NCBI RefSeq assembly: GCF_000429905.1
Contig: NZ_AUCT01000010.1
Location: 62,001 to 126,000, forward strand
From: Desulfatibacillum aliphaticivorans DSM 15576
GTDB lineage: Bacteria > Desulfobacterota > Desulfobacteria > Desulfobacterales > Desulfatibacillaceae
Length of the DNA: 64,000 nt
Direction of reading: 5' to 3'
Position numbers and translations under genes: made by a program. Below, one piece after another: positions 6,292 through 16,016 of this stretch; the stretch's first letter is position 1, and each line of letters starts with the position of its first letter. The notes below the pieces were generated by a model. That model saw only the letters and a list, made by a program, of their open reading frames with translations, ran no database searches and was not told the DNA's origin.

Positions 6292-9200
6292 TTACCTGAT
6301 ATAAAGCCCGCTGGCGTATGAGTTGGGCCCGGTGCCCATGTATCCATGCCAATCCCCCAGGTTTGCGTTTATGATCTCCTGATCCGTGCCAACCTGGGCG
6401 AGGCTGTCCAGATCCGCGCCGTAGGAGAAGGTATAGACGTTCCCCACGCGTTCGATCTGAATGATCCCTCCGTCCACGTAGGAAATGGAGGATTCTATAA
6501 TCGGCTGCCGCCAGCCTAACGCGGTGGTCACGGAATAGACTTTAAGACTATTGGCGTCGGCAGCATCGATAACGGCTGCAATGAAGTTTTGAGGATCGTC
6601 CGGATCATCCAGGGCCATAATCAGGCCTGACAACTCATCATCCAGCGCGGTTATGGGCGCCTTGAGAATTCGCGTGTTCGGCGCTCGGGTGACGCAATAC
6701 AGCGAGGATTGTTCAGGCTTCCTGACCGATACGTAGTCCAAGTATCCATCGGTCAGGTCTTGATACCCGTATAGAATGTATCCAGCCCCATAGCCCTTTG
6801 TGGGCATGAAATGCTTTGACACGGACTGCGATGGCGTGATTAACGTGCCGCCCTCAAATGCGGATAACGTGGACTGCCCGATCTTTAAATTGGACACGGC
6901 CCCGGCCTGAGCCAGAAGATAAAGTCCGTCGAACGATGGAGGCGACACGACTTCCAAATACTGATCCCCGCCGCCAGCCGTCACCGTGGCCCGGCCGTCT
7001 GATACATCCCAGGAAGCCCCGATGGTCCATGCAGTAGGATCGTCAAAGTGGGGATCTGGAATATACTCCGCCCCTTCCAGGATCTCCCGCGCCCATGCGT
7101 CATCGTACCATGTGTCGCCGACGCCTGGCCCCCAGAACAAAAGCCGAACGGACGTGCAGCCTTCTGAGGCGGTGAAACAAAAATTAACGGGTTTATATGA
7201 TGTGTCGGTTATGCCTGTTTCAATGGATGTTTGGATATATTCAGAATTTGCGCGGTCATAAAGCCCCCACCATCCAACCCCGGTCCCATCGCTGCGATTG
7301 TGAAACCCAACGGCGTAATGTTTTCCAGGTTCGACATCAAAGTTTTGGTATCTGTACGGGCTGGCTGCTCCGCCCCTGGTCAACTGGAGTGCATAGTCGC
7401 CATAATGGGATGTGCCGCTGATGGTGTAACTGCCATCGCCATCGTCGCCTGGCCATCCTGTAATGTCCCCCGTTTCAAAACCTGGGTTGGTTTCAATCAG
7501 GTTGACAGCCCCAAGGCTTTGCTGCTTGCAGGAAATGGATCTGTACGTGATGTCGGTGGTCACCCCGTAGCGCCATAATTTTATTTGGGTTGATGTATCA
7601 ACAGCAACAAAGTAATAGTAGTTTACCCCCGTTGTCCAATCCATGACAACTGCGCTCAAAATACCGTCGCTAATCTCAAGCCGGACACTTCCGGCATCTA
7701 TAGAGCAATCTATTTCTAACTTGTATACTCCGCCCGCAACGGTTGTTAGTGTTTTATATATATTGACGTTTGCACTTGACCCAACCATCCTTATGCCGCC
7801 TGAATCACCAGGCAAAACATAATTTGACGCATCCCGCTGATACATCAACCACCCATCCCACGAAACTTCCTTCAATTCGTAGCCGGGAATGACCGTTGCA
7901 GTGCTCGACGTGCAAACAAACCGGGTTCCGATCTCGTTGGAAGCGGCGCCCATCTCGGTGTAGTCGGGGCGGGGGAGGATTTGCTGGATGGCGGCTTCGT
8001 CGAAATAGGCTTTACCGCCTTCTGTCGAGGGGCATTTGAAATAGGGTGTAATGCGGGTACATCCATCGGGAATAGTGAATACAAAAGAAATTTTAGTCCA
8101 GGTAGTATCACTGACACCTGTACTTGTAGCCCCTACAATGTAAGTCCCACCAATATTGTTGTAAATGTAATACCTCCCGCCATAAGAACCATCCCCACAA
8201 GTCCAGAAAGACATCATATAGGATGCGCCAGGAATTACTGTGCGATTCGCTGACCCAACCCTGGTGTCCACACTTACTCCAGCTGTCAACTTGCAAGAAT
8301 GACTCCCGCTATAAACAATGATTGCCTCATTGTTTATAGCACCATCGCTTTTATACTCATCAAAATTTGCAAAAACATCATCCCCGCCAATCCCAGCATC
8401 CTCAAAATCTCCATTGGGAACGATGTTCTCACCAAGCGATTGCTGTTGAACGCTCACGCCGGTATAAGTAATATCGGTTGCGCCTGTGTTGTCACGGTAG
8501 AAATAAACTCTTATGGACGTACATCCATCAGGCGCAACAAAGCAAAGCTCATTATCACCGCTTGACCATCCCATATTTGCGCTGGCGGAGATATCTTGTG
8601 AATTGGTGACGTCATATAGCCCAAGCCTTACGTCCCCGGCGGCTATTGTGCAATTTACCAACAACCTTTGTACCGTTCCGGCAACAACGCTGATTTCTTT
8701 TCTGAAATACACCGCGCTTGTGTTGTCGGAGATTAAGCGTAGGCCTCCCGTCTCGCCGGGCTGGACGTAGTTGGAACCGTCTCGACCGTAAAGCGTTGTA
8801 TCATCCCAATAGGCCTCCTGAATGGAATCCGTGGCGGATAACGTGAGCGACGTCCCGTCCGCAATGAACCGGGTTCCCACGGCATTATCCGGCGCCCCGG
8901 CCAAGGTGAAATCCACGGAATCCTGGGCAGCGATCTCCACGTAATGCCCTGCATAGTCGGCCAGATCCCCGGACGTTATCTCCGATCCCAGGCTGGTAAG
9001 GGCGAAATTGCCGTTACTCACAAGCTCAATGGGCGCGTTCCCCTGGATCTCCATGTAGTGCCCGAGATAGGACGTCAAATCGCCGGAATTGATCTCCGGC
9101 CCCGTGGACGTTTCCGCAAACGTCCCGTTCGTCACCTGCTCGGGCGAGTAGAACGACGGCTGCACATGCAGGCCGTTGACGTCCACAAAGGCGCCGGCGC

Positions 9201-9306
9201 CGGACAGCCAGTAGGGGATCTTGCCCGTGGAAAAGTCGGTCATGCGGGCGGCGTATTGCTGCTTCCAGCCCCCGAAACCGTTGTACTTGCTGAATCCTGA
9301 TAGCAT
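6292..9306 (-). CDS. Modular tail fibre / receptor-binding protein
   Basis: The 1004-residue protein has a clear (A-B)-(A'-B') plan. Module A (about 140-290) and A' (about 460-605) both begin VGTRF/IGTRF and end in a TDITY...QQSLG signature; modules B (about 295-455) and B' (about 608-755) begin IVPNGDFE / IETNPGFE and resemble beta-sandwich carbohydrate-binding domains (CBM4/9-like). Shorter N-terminal repeats start TNGTFAE and SNGNFAL. The C-terminus has a laminin-G/concanavalin-like beta pattern. Glycine, serine and threonine richness, size and position after the tail-tip genes suggest host surface glycan binding. Start ATG follows AAGGAGG. No chaperone domain is seen. Confidence 0.75.
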   Translation of the reverse strand: MLSGFSKYNGFGGWKQQYAARMTDFSTGKIPYWLSGAGAFVDVNGLHVQPSFYSPEQVTNGTFAETSTGPEINSGDLTSYLGHYMEIQGNAPIELVSNGNFALTSLGSEITSGDLADYAGHYVEIAAQDSVDFTLAGAPDNAVGTRFIADGTSLTLSATDSIQEAYWDDTTLYGRDGSNYVQPGETGGLRLISDNTSAVYFRKEISVVAGTVQRLLVNCTIAAGDVRLGLYDVTNSQDISASANMGWSSGDNELCFVAPDGCTSIRVYFYRDNTGATDITYTGVSVQQQSLGENIVPNGDFEDAGIGGDDVFANFDEYKSDGAINNEAIIVYSGSHSCKLTAGVSVDTRVGSANRTVIPGASYMMSFWTCGDGSYGGRYYIYNNIGGTYIVGATSTGVSDTTWTKISFVFTIPDGCTRITPYFKCPSTEGGKAYFDEAAIQQILPRPDYTEMGAASNEIGTRFVCTSSTATVIPGYELKEVSWDGWLMYQRDASNYVLPGDSGGIRMVGSSANVNIYKTLTTVAGGVYKLEIDCSIDAGSVRLEISDGILSAVVMDWTTGVNYYYFVAVDTSTQIKLWRYGVTTDITYRSISCKQQSLGAVNLIETNPGFETGDITGWPGDDGDGSYTISGTSHYGDYALQLTRGGAASPYRYQNFDVEPGKHYAVGFHNRSDGTGVGWWGLYDRANSEYIQTSIETGITDTSYKPVNFCFTASEGCTSVRLLFWGPGVGDTWYDDAWAREILEGAEYIPDPHFDDPTAWTIGASWDVSDGRATVTAGGGDQYLEVVSPPSFDGLYLLAQAGAVSNLKIGQSTLSAFEGGTLITPSQSVSKHFMPTKGYGAGYILYGYQDLTDGYLDYVSVRKPEQSSLYCVTRAPNTRILKAPITALDDELSGLIMALDDPDDPQNFIAAVIDAADANSLKVYSVTTALGWRQPIIESSISYVDGGIIQIERVGNVYTFSYGADLDSLAQVGTDQEIINANLGDWHGYMGTGPNSYASGLYIR

Positions 9307-9316
9307 GGGCGCCTCC

Positions 9317-9682
9317 TTACCGTGCGCCTACATAAAGGATAATGGTCACGGCGTCGCCGCCCGTTTCGCGCAGGCGCAGCTTGATTTCGGGCGCCACGGG
9401 CATGCACTCCTGGTTGCTTTCGATAAGCACCACGCCGTCCTCATCCTCCCCGGACTCATCGGTCAGGCCCGTGGCCATGGAGATCTTTCCTTCGCCCATG
9501 CGGAAATTGGTCTTGCCGATGCTGCCCAGGATGTCCACGGCCACTTCGCCGTCGCCTGTGATGTGCAGCTCCGCGCCGATGATGCCGTCGCCGCGCCCCA
9601 TGCCCATGGGGCTGGGCATGGTCCAACTGCCACCGGCTTCCAGGTTGATTGTGATGGGATCGTAATCGCGAAAATTAAGCAT
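9317..9682 (-). CDS. Phage tail-region protein, unknown
   Basis: A 121-residue acidic protein with ATG preceded by AGGAGG. Content is beta-rich with glycine (ITINLEAGGSWTMPS, GMGRGDGIIGAELHI). It lies between the tail-tip and fibre genes with 9-10 bp gaps and is surely part of the same late operon. A structural or connector role is likely, but no family is recognised. Confidence 0.6.
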   Translation of the reverse strand: MLNFRDYDPITINLEAGGSWTMPSPMGMGRGDGIIGAELHITGDGEVAVDILGSIGKTNFRMGEGKISMATGLTDESGEDEDGVVLIESNQECMPVAPEIKLRLRETGGDAVTIILYVGAR

Positions 9683-9691
9683 GCGAGCCTC

Positions 9692-12649
9692 CTATGTTGC
9701 GTTGTCTATGGCGATGATTTCCAGCCGGTCCATTTCCCTGGCCTTGGCCGATCCCAGGAAGTGGGTTGTCTTGAGCACTTCGGCCGTGAACCCGCTCATG
9801 GAGTCCAGGGGGTGGGTGATGGCGATGTAATCCCCCGGCTCCGCCTCCATGTTGTCCAAATACACGGAAAGGTCGGGCATTTTCCGGGGCCGTTTGTGCT
9901 GGGCCAGGTAAAAGGCGCCCACGTGGGCGGCCATGGTTTCGTCGCGGACCGCATCAAAGTAGAAGTCCGCTTCCCGGGTGGGGTTGCGTTCTCCGTAGGT
10001 GGAAATGGAAGCCGCGTCCGTGCAGGCCGCGGCGTCCAGGTAGTCTCCAGCCTGGCTTCCCCCGGCCGTCTGATCCTTGTCAAAATGCACGGTGAAGGCG
10101 TTGATGAGGATGTCCACTGGCGTCCGGGAAATGGAAAGGGAATCCAGGACAATGGCCGAAGTTCCCACGGCCAAATCGGCGGATTGGGCGAGCTGGCGCG
10201 GCAAAAGCCGGGCTGTTCCGTAGGGCGTAAACCGGAAGAACGACCGGCATTGAAAGGCCAGCCGGGCCAGGAGGCTGGCGGCCTGTTCGGTCCGGGTAAT
10301 GGCCAGGGCGAAAGCGTAGCTGTTTGTGCTGAAAAACGTCCCGGCTTCCGTGAATGCGGCCGCATCCAGCAAATCGGCGCCCATGCCCAGGCCGGTCATT
10401 AAAAGATGTTTGAACACGTGGTCCGGGCGTTCGATGATGGCGTTTGCCGTTCCCGTATAAGTCCCGGAGGCGTCGTCTTGATAGCCTTCCAGGTTTGCCG
10501 TGACCTGGCCGCCTATGACGGTGTCGGCGCTGGAATTGCCGGTCAAGGTTACAAGCACCCCTTCGGCGGCGGATGCGATCACGCCAATGCCGTAGGTTGC
10601 CTCCACGGACACCTCGTAAATGCGGGTCGCTTTTCCGAGGAACAGGTCGTCGCAGTCGATGTACACGGTGAACGCCCAATCGTTCCGGGAAAAGTTCCGG
10701 TAAACCGTGGCAACGTTGTCTACGCCGCCCGTGCCGGGAAGGTATTGCCGGGAGCTGCCGTCAATCCCCACCTTCAGATAATTGCTGCCCTCGCTGATAT
10801 CCGTGGAATACACGATTTTAACGCGCAGGTTGGACACGGTCCCCAGGGAAGTGCGGGAAAAGGTGATTCCCAGGGGCTCGTTTTCGTCCATGGCGTTGTT
10901 GTAGGCGTAGGTGCTTTCATTCCCGTCCTTGGCGTTGGATTCGCTGTTCCAACTGCCCGATGAATCGCTCCAGCCGGTGGCCGGGATGGAAACCGTGGTG
11001 GAGCTGGAGGATTCGTGGGAGTGGTTTCCTTCGTCCACGTCCGCCGAAAGATTGACCTGCTTCACCACCGTGGGCAGGGCGGAAAAGGCGATCACGGCCT
11101 TGCCGGTGTAGCCGGTCAGCACGTCGCCTGTCTGGCCTGTGTAAGCCGTGTACCCGGATGTCTGGCGGACGCCGTCCACGAATACGTCGCCAATGCTTTT
11201 AACCGGATGCCCGGCCAATAGATAAACGTATTGGGAAAGCACCTGGGCGGCGCTGGCGCCGGCGTCATGCAAGGACGCGTCCGTGCTATTCGCTCCCCGG
11301 GTGCAGCCGGTCAGGGCATCGCCGGATTTGCCGGTGTAGGTTATTTGCTCCGAGTCGATTTGCACGGTTCCGGATGTTGGAAACACGCTGGCGTCTGACA
11401 GGGTGATGGACGTCGCCGAAGCGGTCACGTCGCCAGGCAGGTTGGACATGGCCCCGGCCTTGACGGCCAGGCAGGGCAGGTTATCCACGGCGCCGTAAAC
11501 AATGGGCTGCATCTTGCCGATGGCGTCGGGGTCGGCGTTGGGGAAGTCGTCGTAGGTGACGGCCAGATCCCGGCCGATCAAACGGTCGTACTTGGCCCAT
11601 AGGCCCTGGATAAGCAGGGTGCATGTCATGGAGTTGTATCCCGTGACCTCCCGGACGTAGCCCTGGAAGATGATTTCCTTTTCATCCCAGGCCAAGCCCT
11701 TGAACCACTGATAAATCGTGACCGGCACGGACTCCACGGGCTCGGAATCAAACAGGCTGGAAAAAGGCGTATCCCCCGTGTTGGCCAGGGTCAGTTCCAG
11801 GTCGGGCGCCGTGACCGGCGAAATCAGATCCCGGGCCGCGTCCGTGGCCGAATCCACGTAGGACCAATCCGTGACCAGGCCGGATATGGAAATCGTGCTG
11901 GTTTCAATGGTCAAAGGCCCCACATATCCTGAAAACGGGTGCATGAGGCTATACCCTGTGCCGACCCTGCCGACCGCGTATAAATAGCGCATGGACAACG
12001 CGGCCGAGAGCGTGACGCTCAGGGTATCCACAAGCACGGTCCGGGCGGAATCGGAATAGATGGCGAATGTCAAAACCTTGGAGGCCGAATTGTAGGCGAT
12101 GGTTGTATAGTAGGTTGCATCGGCGAGCAAGGCCGTGGTTTGGTCACTAACGCTCCATCCATCGCCCTTGGCTTTTAAATTCACCACTACCCCGGTCAAT
12201 GAGTACAAGGCGGTTTCGGCGTATATTGAAGCATTAAGGGATGACATACCACTCGTTCCATCCATCGCCTCATCGGCCACGCCCCATATCCCCATCCAGG
12301 AAAGTGGAAATGAATCGGCGCTGTTCACCCGAAAGGATGACTGTTGCACGAAATCAGCAAGGCCAAAAGCTCCGTCCCCCATGTCGCAATAGCAATAGAC
12401 ATTTTCGGATGTGGTGCTTGCGGGCACAGCAATCTGGATGGAATCGGACGCAACCGTGAGCACGCCCGGATCGTCCCCCTCAACAAATTCCGTGAAGTCT
12501 TGCTCCGTAGGCGATTCCAGAGCGACGGACACGGCCAGATCCCGGTCCGAAACAAGCAAGGGCGTTGCAAAATCAAAGTCCACCAGGTTGACGGGCGCCG
12601 TCCCCCGTTTGGCCCTTTCCGCGTCGAATGCCGTGTTAAAATCGCGCAT
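9692..12649 (-). CDS. Large tail-tip/hub protein
   Basis: The 985-residue product starts at an ATG preceded by GAGGAGG and overlaps the stop of the previous gene (ATGA). The N-terminus (LVDFDFATPLLVSDRDLAV) and a middle part (GLVTDWSYVDSATDAARD, then EKEIIFQGYVREVTGY) look like the baseplate/tail-hub proteins of phages that work on an open ring surface; a segment near 440 (SVFPTSGTVQIDSEQITYTG) is a common tail-protein motif. The C-terminal 250 residues contain ADLAVGTSAIVLDSLSISR and repeated beta pieces. It follows tape measure and a small distal-tail protein, the expected place for the central tail-fibre/hub gene. Fine assignment is uncertain. Confidence 0.65.
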   Translation of the reverse strand: MRDFNTAFDAERAKRGTAPVNLVDFDFATPLLVSDRDLAVSVALESPTEQDFTEFVEGDDPGVLTVASDSIQIAVPASTTSENVYCYCDMGDGAFGLADFVQQSSFRVNSADSFPLSWMGIWGVADEAMDGTSGMSSLNASIYAETALYSLTGVVVNLKAKGDGWSVSDQTTALLADATYYTTIAYNSASKVLTFAIYSDSARTVLVDTLSVTLSAALSMRYLYAVGRVGTGYSLMHPFSGYVGPLTIETSTISISGLVTDWSYVDSATDAARDLISPVTAPDLELTLANTGDTPFSSLFDSEPVESVPVTIYQWFKGLAWDEKEIIFQGYVREVTGYNSMTCTLLIQGLWAKYDRLIGRDLAVTYDDFPNADPDAIGKMQPIVYGAVDNLPCLAVKAGAMSNLPGDVTASATSITLSDASVFPTSGTVQIDSEQITYTGKSGDALTGCTRGANSTDASLHDAGASAAQVLSQYVYLLAGHPVKSIGDVFVDGVRQTSGYTAYTGQTGDVLTGYTGKAVIAFSALPTVVKQVNLSADVDEGNHSHESSSSTTVSIPATGWSDSSGSWNSESNAKDGNESTYAYNNAMDENEPLGITFSRTSLGTVSNLRVKIVYSTDISEGSNYLKVGIDGSSRQYLPGTGGVDNVATVYRNFSRNDWAFTVYIDCDDLFLGKATRIYEVSVEATYGIGVIASAAEGVLVTLTGNSSADTVIGGQVTANLEGYQDDASGTYTGTANAIIERPDHVFKHLLMTGLGMGADLLDAAAFTEAGTFFSTNSYAFALAITRTEQAASLLARLAFQCRSFFRFTPYGTARLLPRQLAQSADLAVGTSAIVLDSLSISRTPVDILINAFTVHFDKDQTAGGSQAGDYLDAAACTDAASISTYGERNPTREADFYFDAVRDETMAAHVGAFYLAQHKRPRKMPDLSVYLDNMEAEPGDYIAITHPLDSMSGFTAEVLKTTHFLGSAKAREMDRLEIIAIDNAT

Positions 12650-13020
12650 CAGGCAACCTCCTCGCGAAGGGTGATCGTGCCCTTGTAGTAGGTGTTGGCC
12701 ACAAGGCTTAACGGGTTCTCCACGTCCATAAGCCGGACCGTGTGATCGTCCCCGTCCTCATCCGTGAAAGTAAAGGTGTTCTTGGGGCCTACGGCGATGT
12801 TTTGGAGCCAGTCGGTGAAGTTCTCAAAGTCCGTCTGGGTCAACCGGGTGAAGACAAGCTGGAATTCCTGTTCCACCACGCCCTTGTCGTAAGCGTAAAG
12901 CTGCATGCCTTCGGTGTAGCCCGTGACCACGTTTACGGATACCGGATCATGGGCCGGAAGCGCACGGGCCTGGCTAAATGTGAATGTGTCCGAATCCTTG
13001 GTGAAGATGATGTTTGCCAC
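12649..13020 (-). CDS. Distal tail component
   Basis: The GTG at 13020 is chosen because AGGAGG lies 7 bases upstream; the longer open frame to 13149 merely runs through a palindromic intergenic repeat. The 123-residue product (ANIIFTKDSDTFTFSQARA, then QTDFENFTDWLQNIAVGPKNTFTFTDEDG) is of the small tail protein kind found after the tape measure gene, with a domain that recalls distal tail or minor tail proteins of siphophages. It overlaps the hub gene by four bases. Confidence 0.6.
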   Translation of the reverse strand: MANIIFTKDSDTFTFSQARALPAHDPVSVNVVTGYTEGMQLYAYDKGVVEQEFQLVFTRLTQTDFENFTDWLQNIAVGPKNTFTFTDEDGDDHTVRLMDVENPLSLVANTYYKGTITLREEVA

Positions 13021-13071
13021 GGCCTGCCTCCTGTTTAAAAGCCGGTTTAACAACCTTTTAAAGATATTTTG

Positions 13072-13138
13072 CGGGGGACAACCTTTTGTGAACAAAAGGA
13101 TTTTCCCCCACACCCCCTTTCCAAAAAACTTTTTAAAT
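13072..13138 (-). repeat. Palindromic intergenic repeat, copy a
   Basis: On the minus strand this reads TTTAAAAAGTTTTTTGG, then a G run, then the palindrome CCTTTTGTTCACAAAAGG enclosed by GGGGG/CCCCC. Nearly identical copies are at 33823-33890 and 35338-35402 on the plus strand, and related hairpins at 16526-16600 and 18318-18488. Confidence 0.85.
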
Positions 13139-13163
13139 CGTGTGAGCATGGGAGGCGTCCTTA

Positions 13164-15563
13164 TTAAGCCCTCTTAAACAGATTAAGCCGCACCAACTCA
13201 GGCCCCAGGACATTGCGGGCAAGAGACCGCATATCCTCGGGGGAATCCAATTTCGAGCCTTGCGGCATGTTGATGACAATGTCCCCGATGGAAACGCTGC
13301 CTCCCTGCGCCTGGGCCTGGTTTTTGGTCCTGACTTCCTCGCCCTTATGCAGCACATACAGGCCCGTCTGAGGCACAAACCGCGTCCCGCTGGCGTAAGA
13401 GCCCATGATGGAATTCGGGTCCGGCGTGGAGGCCTCGCCCGTGTAAACGTCCTTGTGAATCGTGGTGATGGTCACGGTTTTGTCGTGGAGGGCGTCCAGC
13501 TCCTTTTGGATCATGTCAATGACCGGGGTGGCCGCGTCCTTGCCCCGGATTTCGATCTCCGTTTCCATGGCCTCGATTTGTTCGGCCAGGCTGGCAGCCA
13601 GATTGGAGAGATATTCAATCTCCATGGCCGCCTCCTGGGCCGTGGAGGCCAGGGAATCGGCCCAGGCCTGATCCGCCTGAATTTGCCGGGCCTTGGCCGA
13701 CTCCATATCCCGGAAGGTGCGGTCGATAATCGCCCCGGCCCGTTCGATGTCGGAAACGGCCGCCGAAATCACGTCCTTGGAGGATACGACGGTTTGCTCA
13801 GTTGCCCGGCCCCAGGAAACCGTGGTTTGGGTCACGCCCTGGGAAAACTCCATGGCCAGGGAGGAAACCGCCTGTTGATAGGCTTGCAGGGCTTCCACTT
13901 GCTCTTGCCCTGACAGGCGCATGGCCTCCGCGAATTGCTGATTTAACGCGGACCTCCTGGACTCGTACTTTTCCATGGGGTCCATGGCGGTTTCGGCAAG
14001 GCCTTGAACCAAAGCGCCGGTTTGCTTGCTGGCGCTTGCCCGGGCCTTTTCCAGGGCCATCAACTCCTGGATGTGTTGGGCCTGTTGCTCCTTAGCCCGT
14101 TCGCTCATGGCCGTGACTTGAGAGTAAAAAGACTGATAAGCCGAAAGGCGTTTATTGACTGCCGCCAGATCGGCTTCGGCGGTTTTTAATATGGCTTTCA
14201 CCATATCTTCGGAAGCGCCCTGGACGGATTGGGCGATAATGACGTTGTTATGGCCGATATTGCTTGCGGCTTTATCTCCGGATTGGGCTATTTGGTCGGC
14301 GGCGGCATTGATTTTTCGTTGCAGATCATCGGTGAAGCCTTCCACCATAATGCCAAAGTCCATCCACTTTTCAGAGGCCTTGCCCGCTTCATCGGCGCTT
14401 GAAAACATGGCCGAACCGAAATACTCCAGGCCGTCGATGGCCGTATCGAGCCATTTTTTGGGGTTGATATCCATCCCCAGAAAATTGCCTATCTTGTCGA
14501 TGATTGCGTTTACCACCTTGAAAAACGGGGATTTGTCGGTCATAAACTTCCCGGCCTGTAAAACAGCTTGGCCGAAGGCCGTGACGCCCGCCAGCGCCGT
14601 GAAGATGGACTCCTTGACTGCATACCAGGCGGCCGGGATGTAACCGATGGCAGTGATGATCTTGGTGATGGTCGTGGCGATGACGGCCCCGGTTTTGGCG
14701 GCCCATTCGGCCAGGCGGCCGTCGTTGTACATCTCGCCGATGTAATCGCGGATCTTGCCCAGGGTTTCCTTCAGCACGGTAAAGGCGCCGGAGCCCATGA
14801 CAAGCCTTTCAAACTCTTTCCAGTAGGCCTTCAGGCTTTCCATGATGCCCACCCAGGCGTATTGCAGCTTTTCGGACATGCCGCCAAAGCGTTCGTTCAT
14901 GCCTTCCAGCAAAGCCGATATGGCCTGATTGGCCGTGACGCCCTGATTGCCCAAATCGCCCAATTGCTCCCCGGTCAGGCCCAGCTTTTCCCCAAGGATC
15001 TGATACGCAGGCACGCCCCTTTCGGCCAGCTGCATGATTTCTTCGGCCGATGCCTTGCCCTTGGTCTGGATCTGGCCAAGGGCGCGGGCTATGCCTTCCA
15101 GGGCTTCCTCGCCGCCTCCTATGGCGGACATGGTGTCCACCAGCGTGGTCATCTGGTCGATGGTCGGTTCCAAGCCCATGGCCCGCATCATCTTGAAAGA
15201 CTCAATGGCCTTTTGGGTGTTGACCGGCATGGTCATGGCCCAGGAATTGAGGGCGTCAAACCACTCCTGGCCGTGCCCCTGGGTGATTGTGTCCAGGGAC
15301 ATTTGCAACTGCTCCATGCTGTCGGCCACGCTGATAAGCTGCCCGGACAAGGCCGCCAGGCCCCACCCGACAAATGCCACTATGGCGATGTTGCGAAGGT
15401 TGATCAGCTTTTTGATAAGCCCGCCGACATCCTTGTTCAACAGGCCCAGGGTGCGCCGGGACTTTTTGGAGGACTTCTCCACGGCATCCCCAAACTTGGT
15501 GATAACCGGGGAGCCCTTATCATCCACGCCGATCTCAATTTTTAGGGTGGCTTCGTTTGCCAT
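13164..15563 (-). CDS. Tape measure protein
   Basis: The 799-residue protein has the tape measure domain in its N-terminal third (SMEQLQMSLDTITQGHG, KAIESFKMMRAMGLEPT, AEEIMQLAERGVPAYQILGE), a central hydrophobic region with possible membrane-inserting segments (about 270-340), and a long coiled-coil part (about 420-720). It fixes tail length and takes part in DNA ejection. At about 0.15 nm per residue the tail should be close to 120 nm long, which fits a siphophage; this is a rule-of-thumb estimate. It follows the chaperone genes with a 172-bp gap. The ribosome site AAGGG before ATG 15563 is modest. Confidence 0.9.
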   Translation of the reverse strand: MANEATLKIEIGVDDKGSPVITKFGDAVEKSSKKSRRTLGLLNKDVGGLIKKLINLRNIAIVAFVGWGLAALSGQLISVADSMEQLQMSLDTITQGHGQEWFDALNSWAMTMPVNTQKAIESFKMMRAMGLEPTIDQMTTLVDTMSAIGGGEEALEGIARALGQIQTKGKASAEEIMQLAERGVPAYQILGEKLGLTGEQLGDLGNQGVTANQAISALLEGMNERFGGMSEKLQYAWVGIMESLKAYWKEFERLVMGSGAFTVLKETLGKIRDYIGEMYNDGRLAEWAAKTGAVIATTITKIITAIGYIPAAWYAVKESIFTALAGVTAFGQAVLQAGKFMTDKSPFFKVVNAIIDKIGNFLGMDINPKKWLDTAIDGLEYFGSAMFSSADEAGKASEKWMDFGIMVEGFTDDLQRKINAAADQIAQSGDKAASNIGHNNVIIAQSVQGASEDMVKAILKTAEADLAAVNKRLSAYQSFYSQVTAMSERAKEQQAQHIQELMALEKARASASKQTGALVQGLAETAMDPMEKYESRRSALNQQFAEAMRLSGQEQVEALQAYQQAVSSLAMEFSQGVTQTTVSWGRATEQTVVSSKDVISAAVSDIERAGAIIDRTFRDMESAKARQIQADQAWADSLASTAQEAAMEIEYLSNLAASLAEQIEAMETEIEIRGKDAATPVIDMIQKELDALHDKTVTITTIHKDVYTGEASTPDPNSIMGSYASGTRFVPQTGLYVLHKGEEVRTKNQAQAQGGSVSIGDIVINMPQGSKLDSPEDMRSLARNVLGPELVRLNLFKRA

Positions 15564-15735
15564 ATCAAAACCCTTAAAGGCTTTTGCGAGAGGGACACTT
15601 TTCTGAAAAAAAGGCCGCTGAGCGGCATCTTATCGGTTCAGCTTGTGCGGCCTCTCAATGTCATTCGCCAAAAATGATTTCCCCATTTAATGACAATTTA
15701 TTGTCCCTCGCGCTCCCCCTTCAAAAGACTTTAAA

Positions 15736-16016
15736 TCATGTCGTCTTAGGGGGAGACGAGTTGATCCATACTTCAATCACCGCCAGGTCAAGCCATTCTT
15801 CCAAGGTCAAGTCGTTGGCCCTGAACGGATATCCGGCCTTTTGCAGGGCGCGGATTCTAAAGAGTTTTTGCGTGTACGGGTGAAGGTCTTCTTCCCGGGC
15901 CTTGTGGCATTTGCCGCAGGCCCAGGAAAGATGATCGCCGAATTCGGCCCGGCACTTGGCTTCCTCCGCCTGGCCGCATATCCCGGCGCGGATCGCGGCC
16001 AGGTCGTCGCTCAGTT
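15736..16016 (-). CDS. Tail assembly chaperone, -1 frame extension (GT product)
   Basis: In the -1 frame after the slippery site 16014-16020, an open frame of 92 codons runs to TGA at 15736-15738 with no start codon needed. The extension contains a CxxC near WACGKCHKAREE and a conserved-looking LTLEEWLDLAVIEVW, as in the T part of GT tail chaperones. It is only reached by ribosomal frameshifting from the 139-residue upstream gene and lies between tail tube and tape measure, the usual place for such a pair. I translated it by hand from the reverse complement and found no internal stop. Confidence 0.75.

Noticed and set aside
13021..13149. N-terminal extension of the distal tail protein (about 43 codons)
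   Set aside because: It reads through a palindromic repeat found elsewhere in non-coding places; the GTG at 13020 has AGGAGG.
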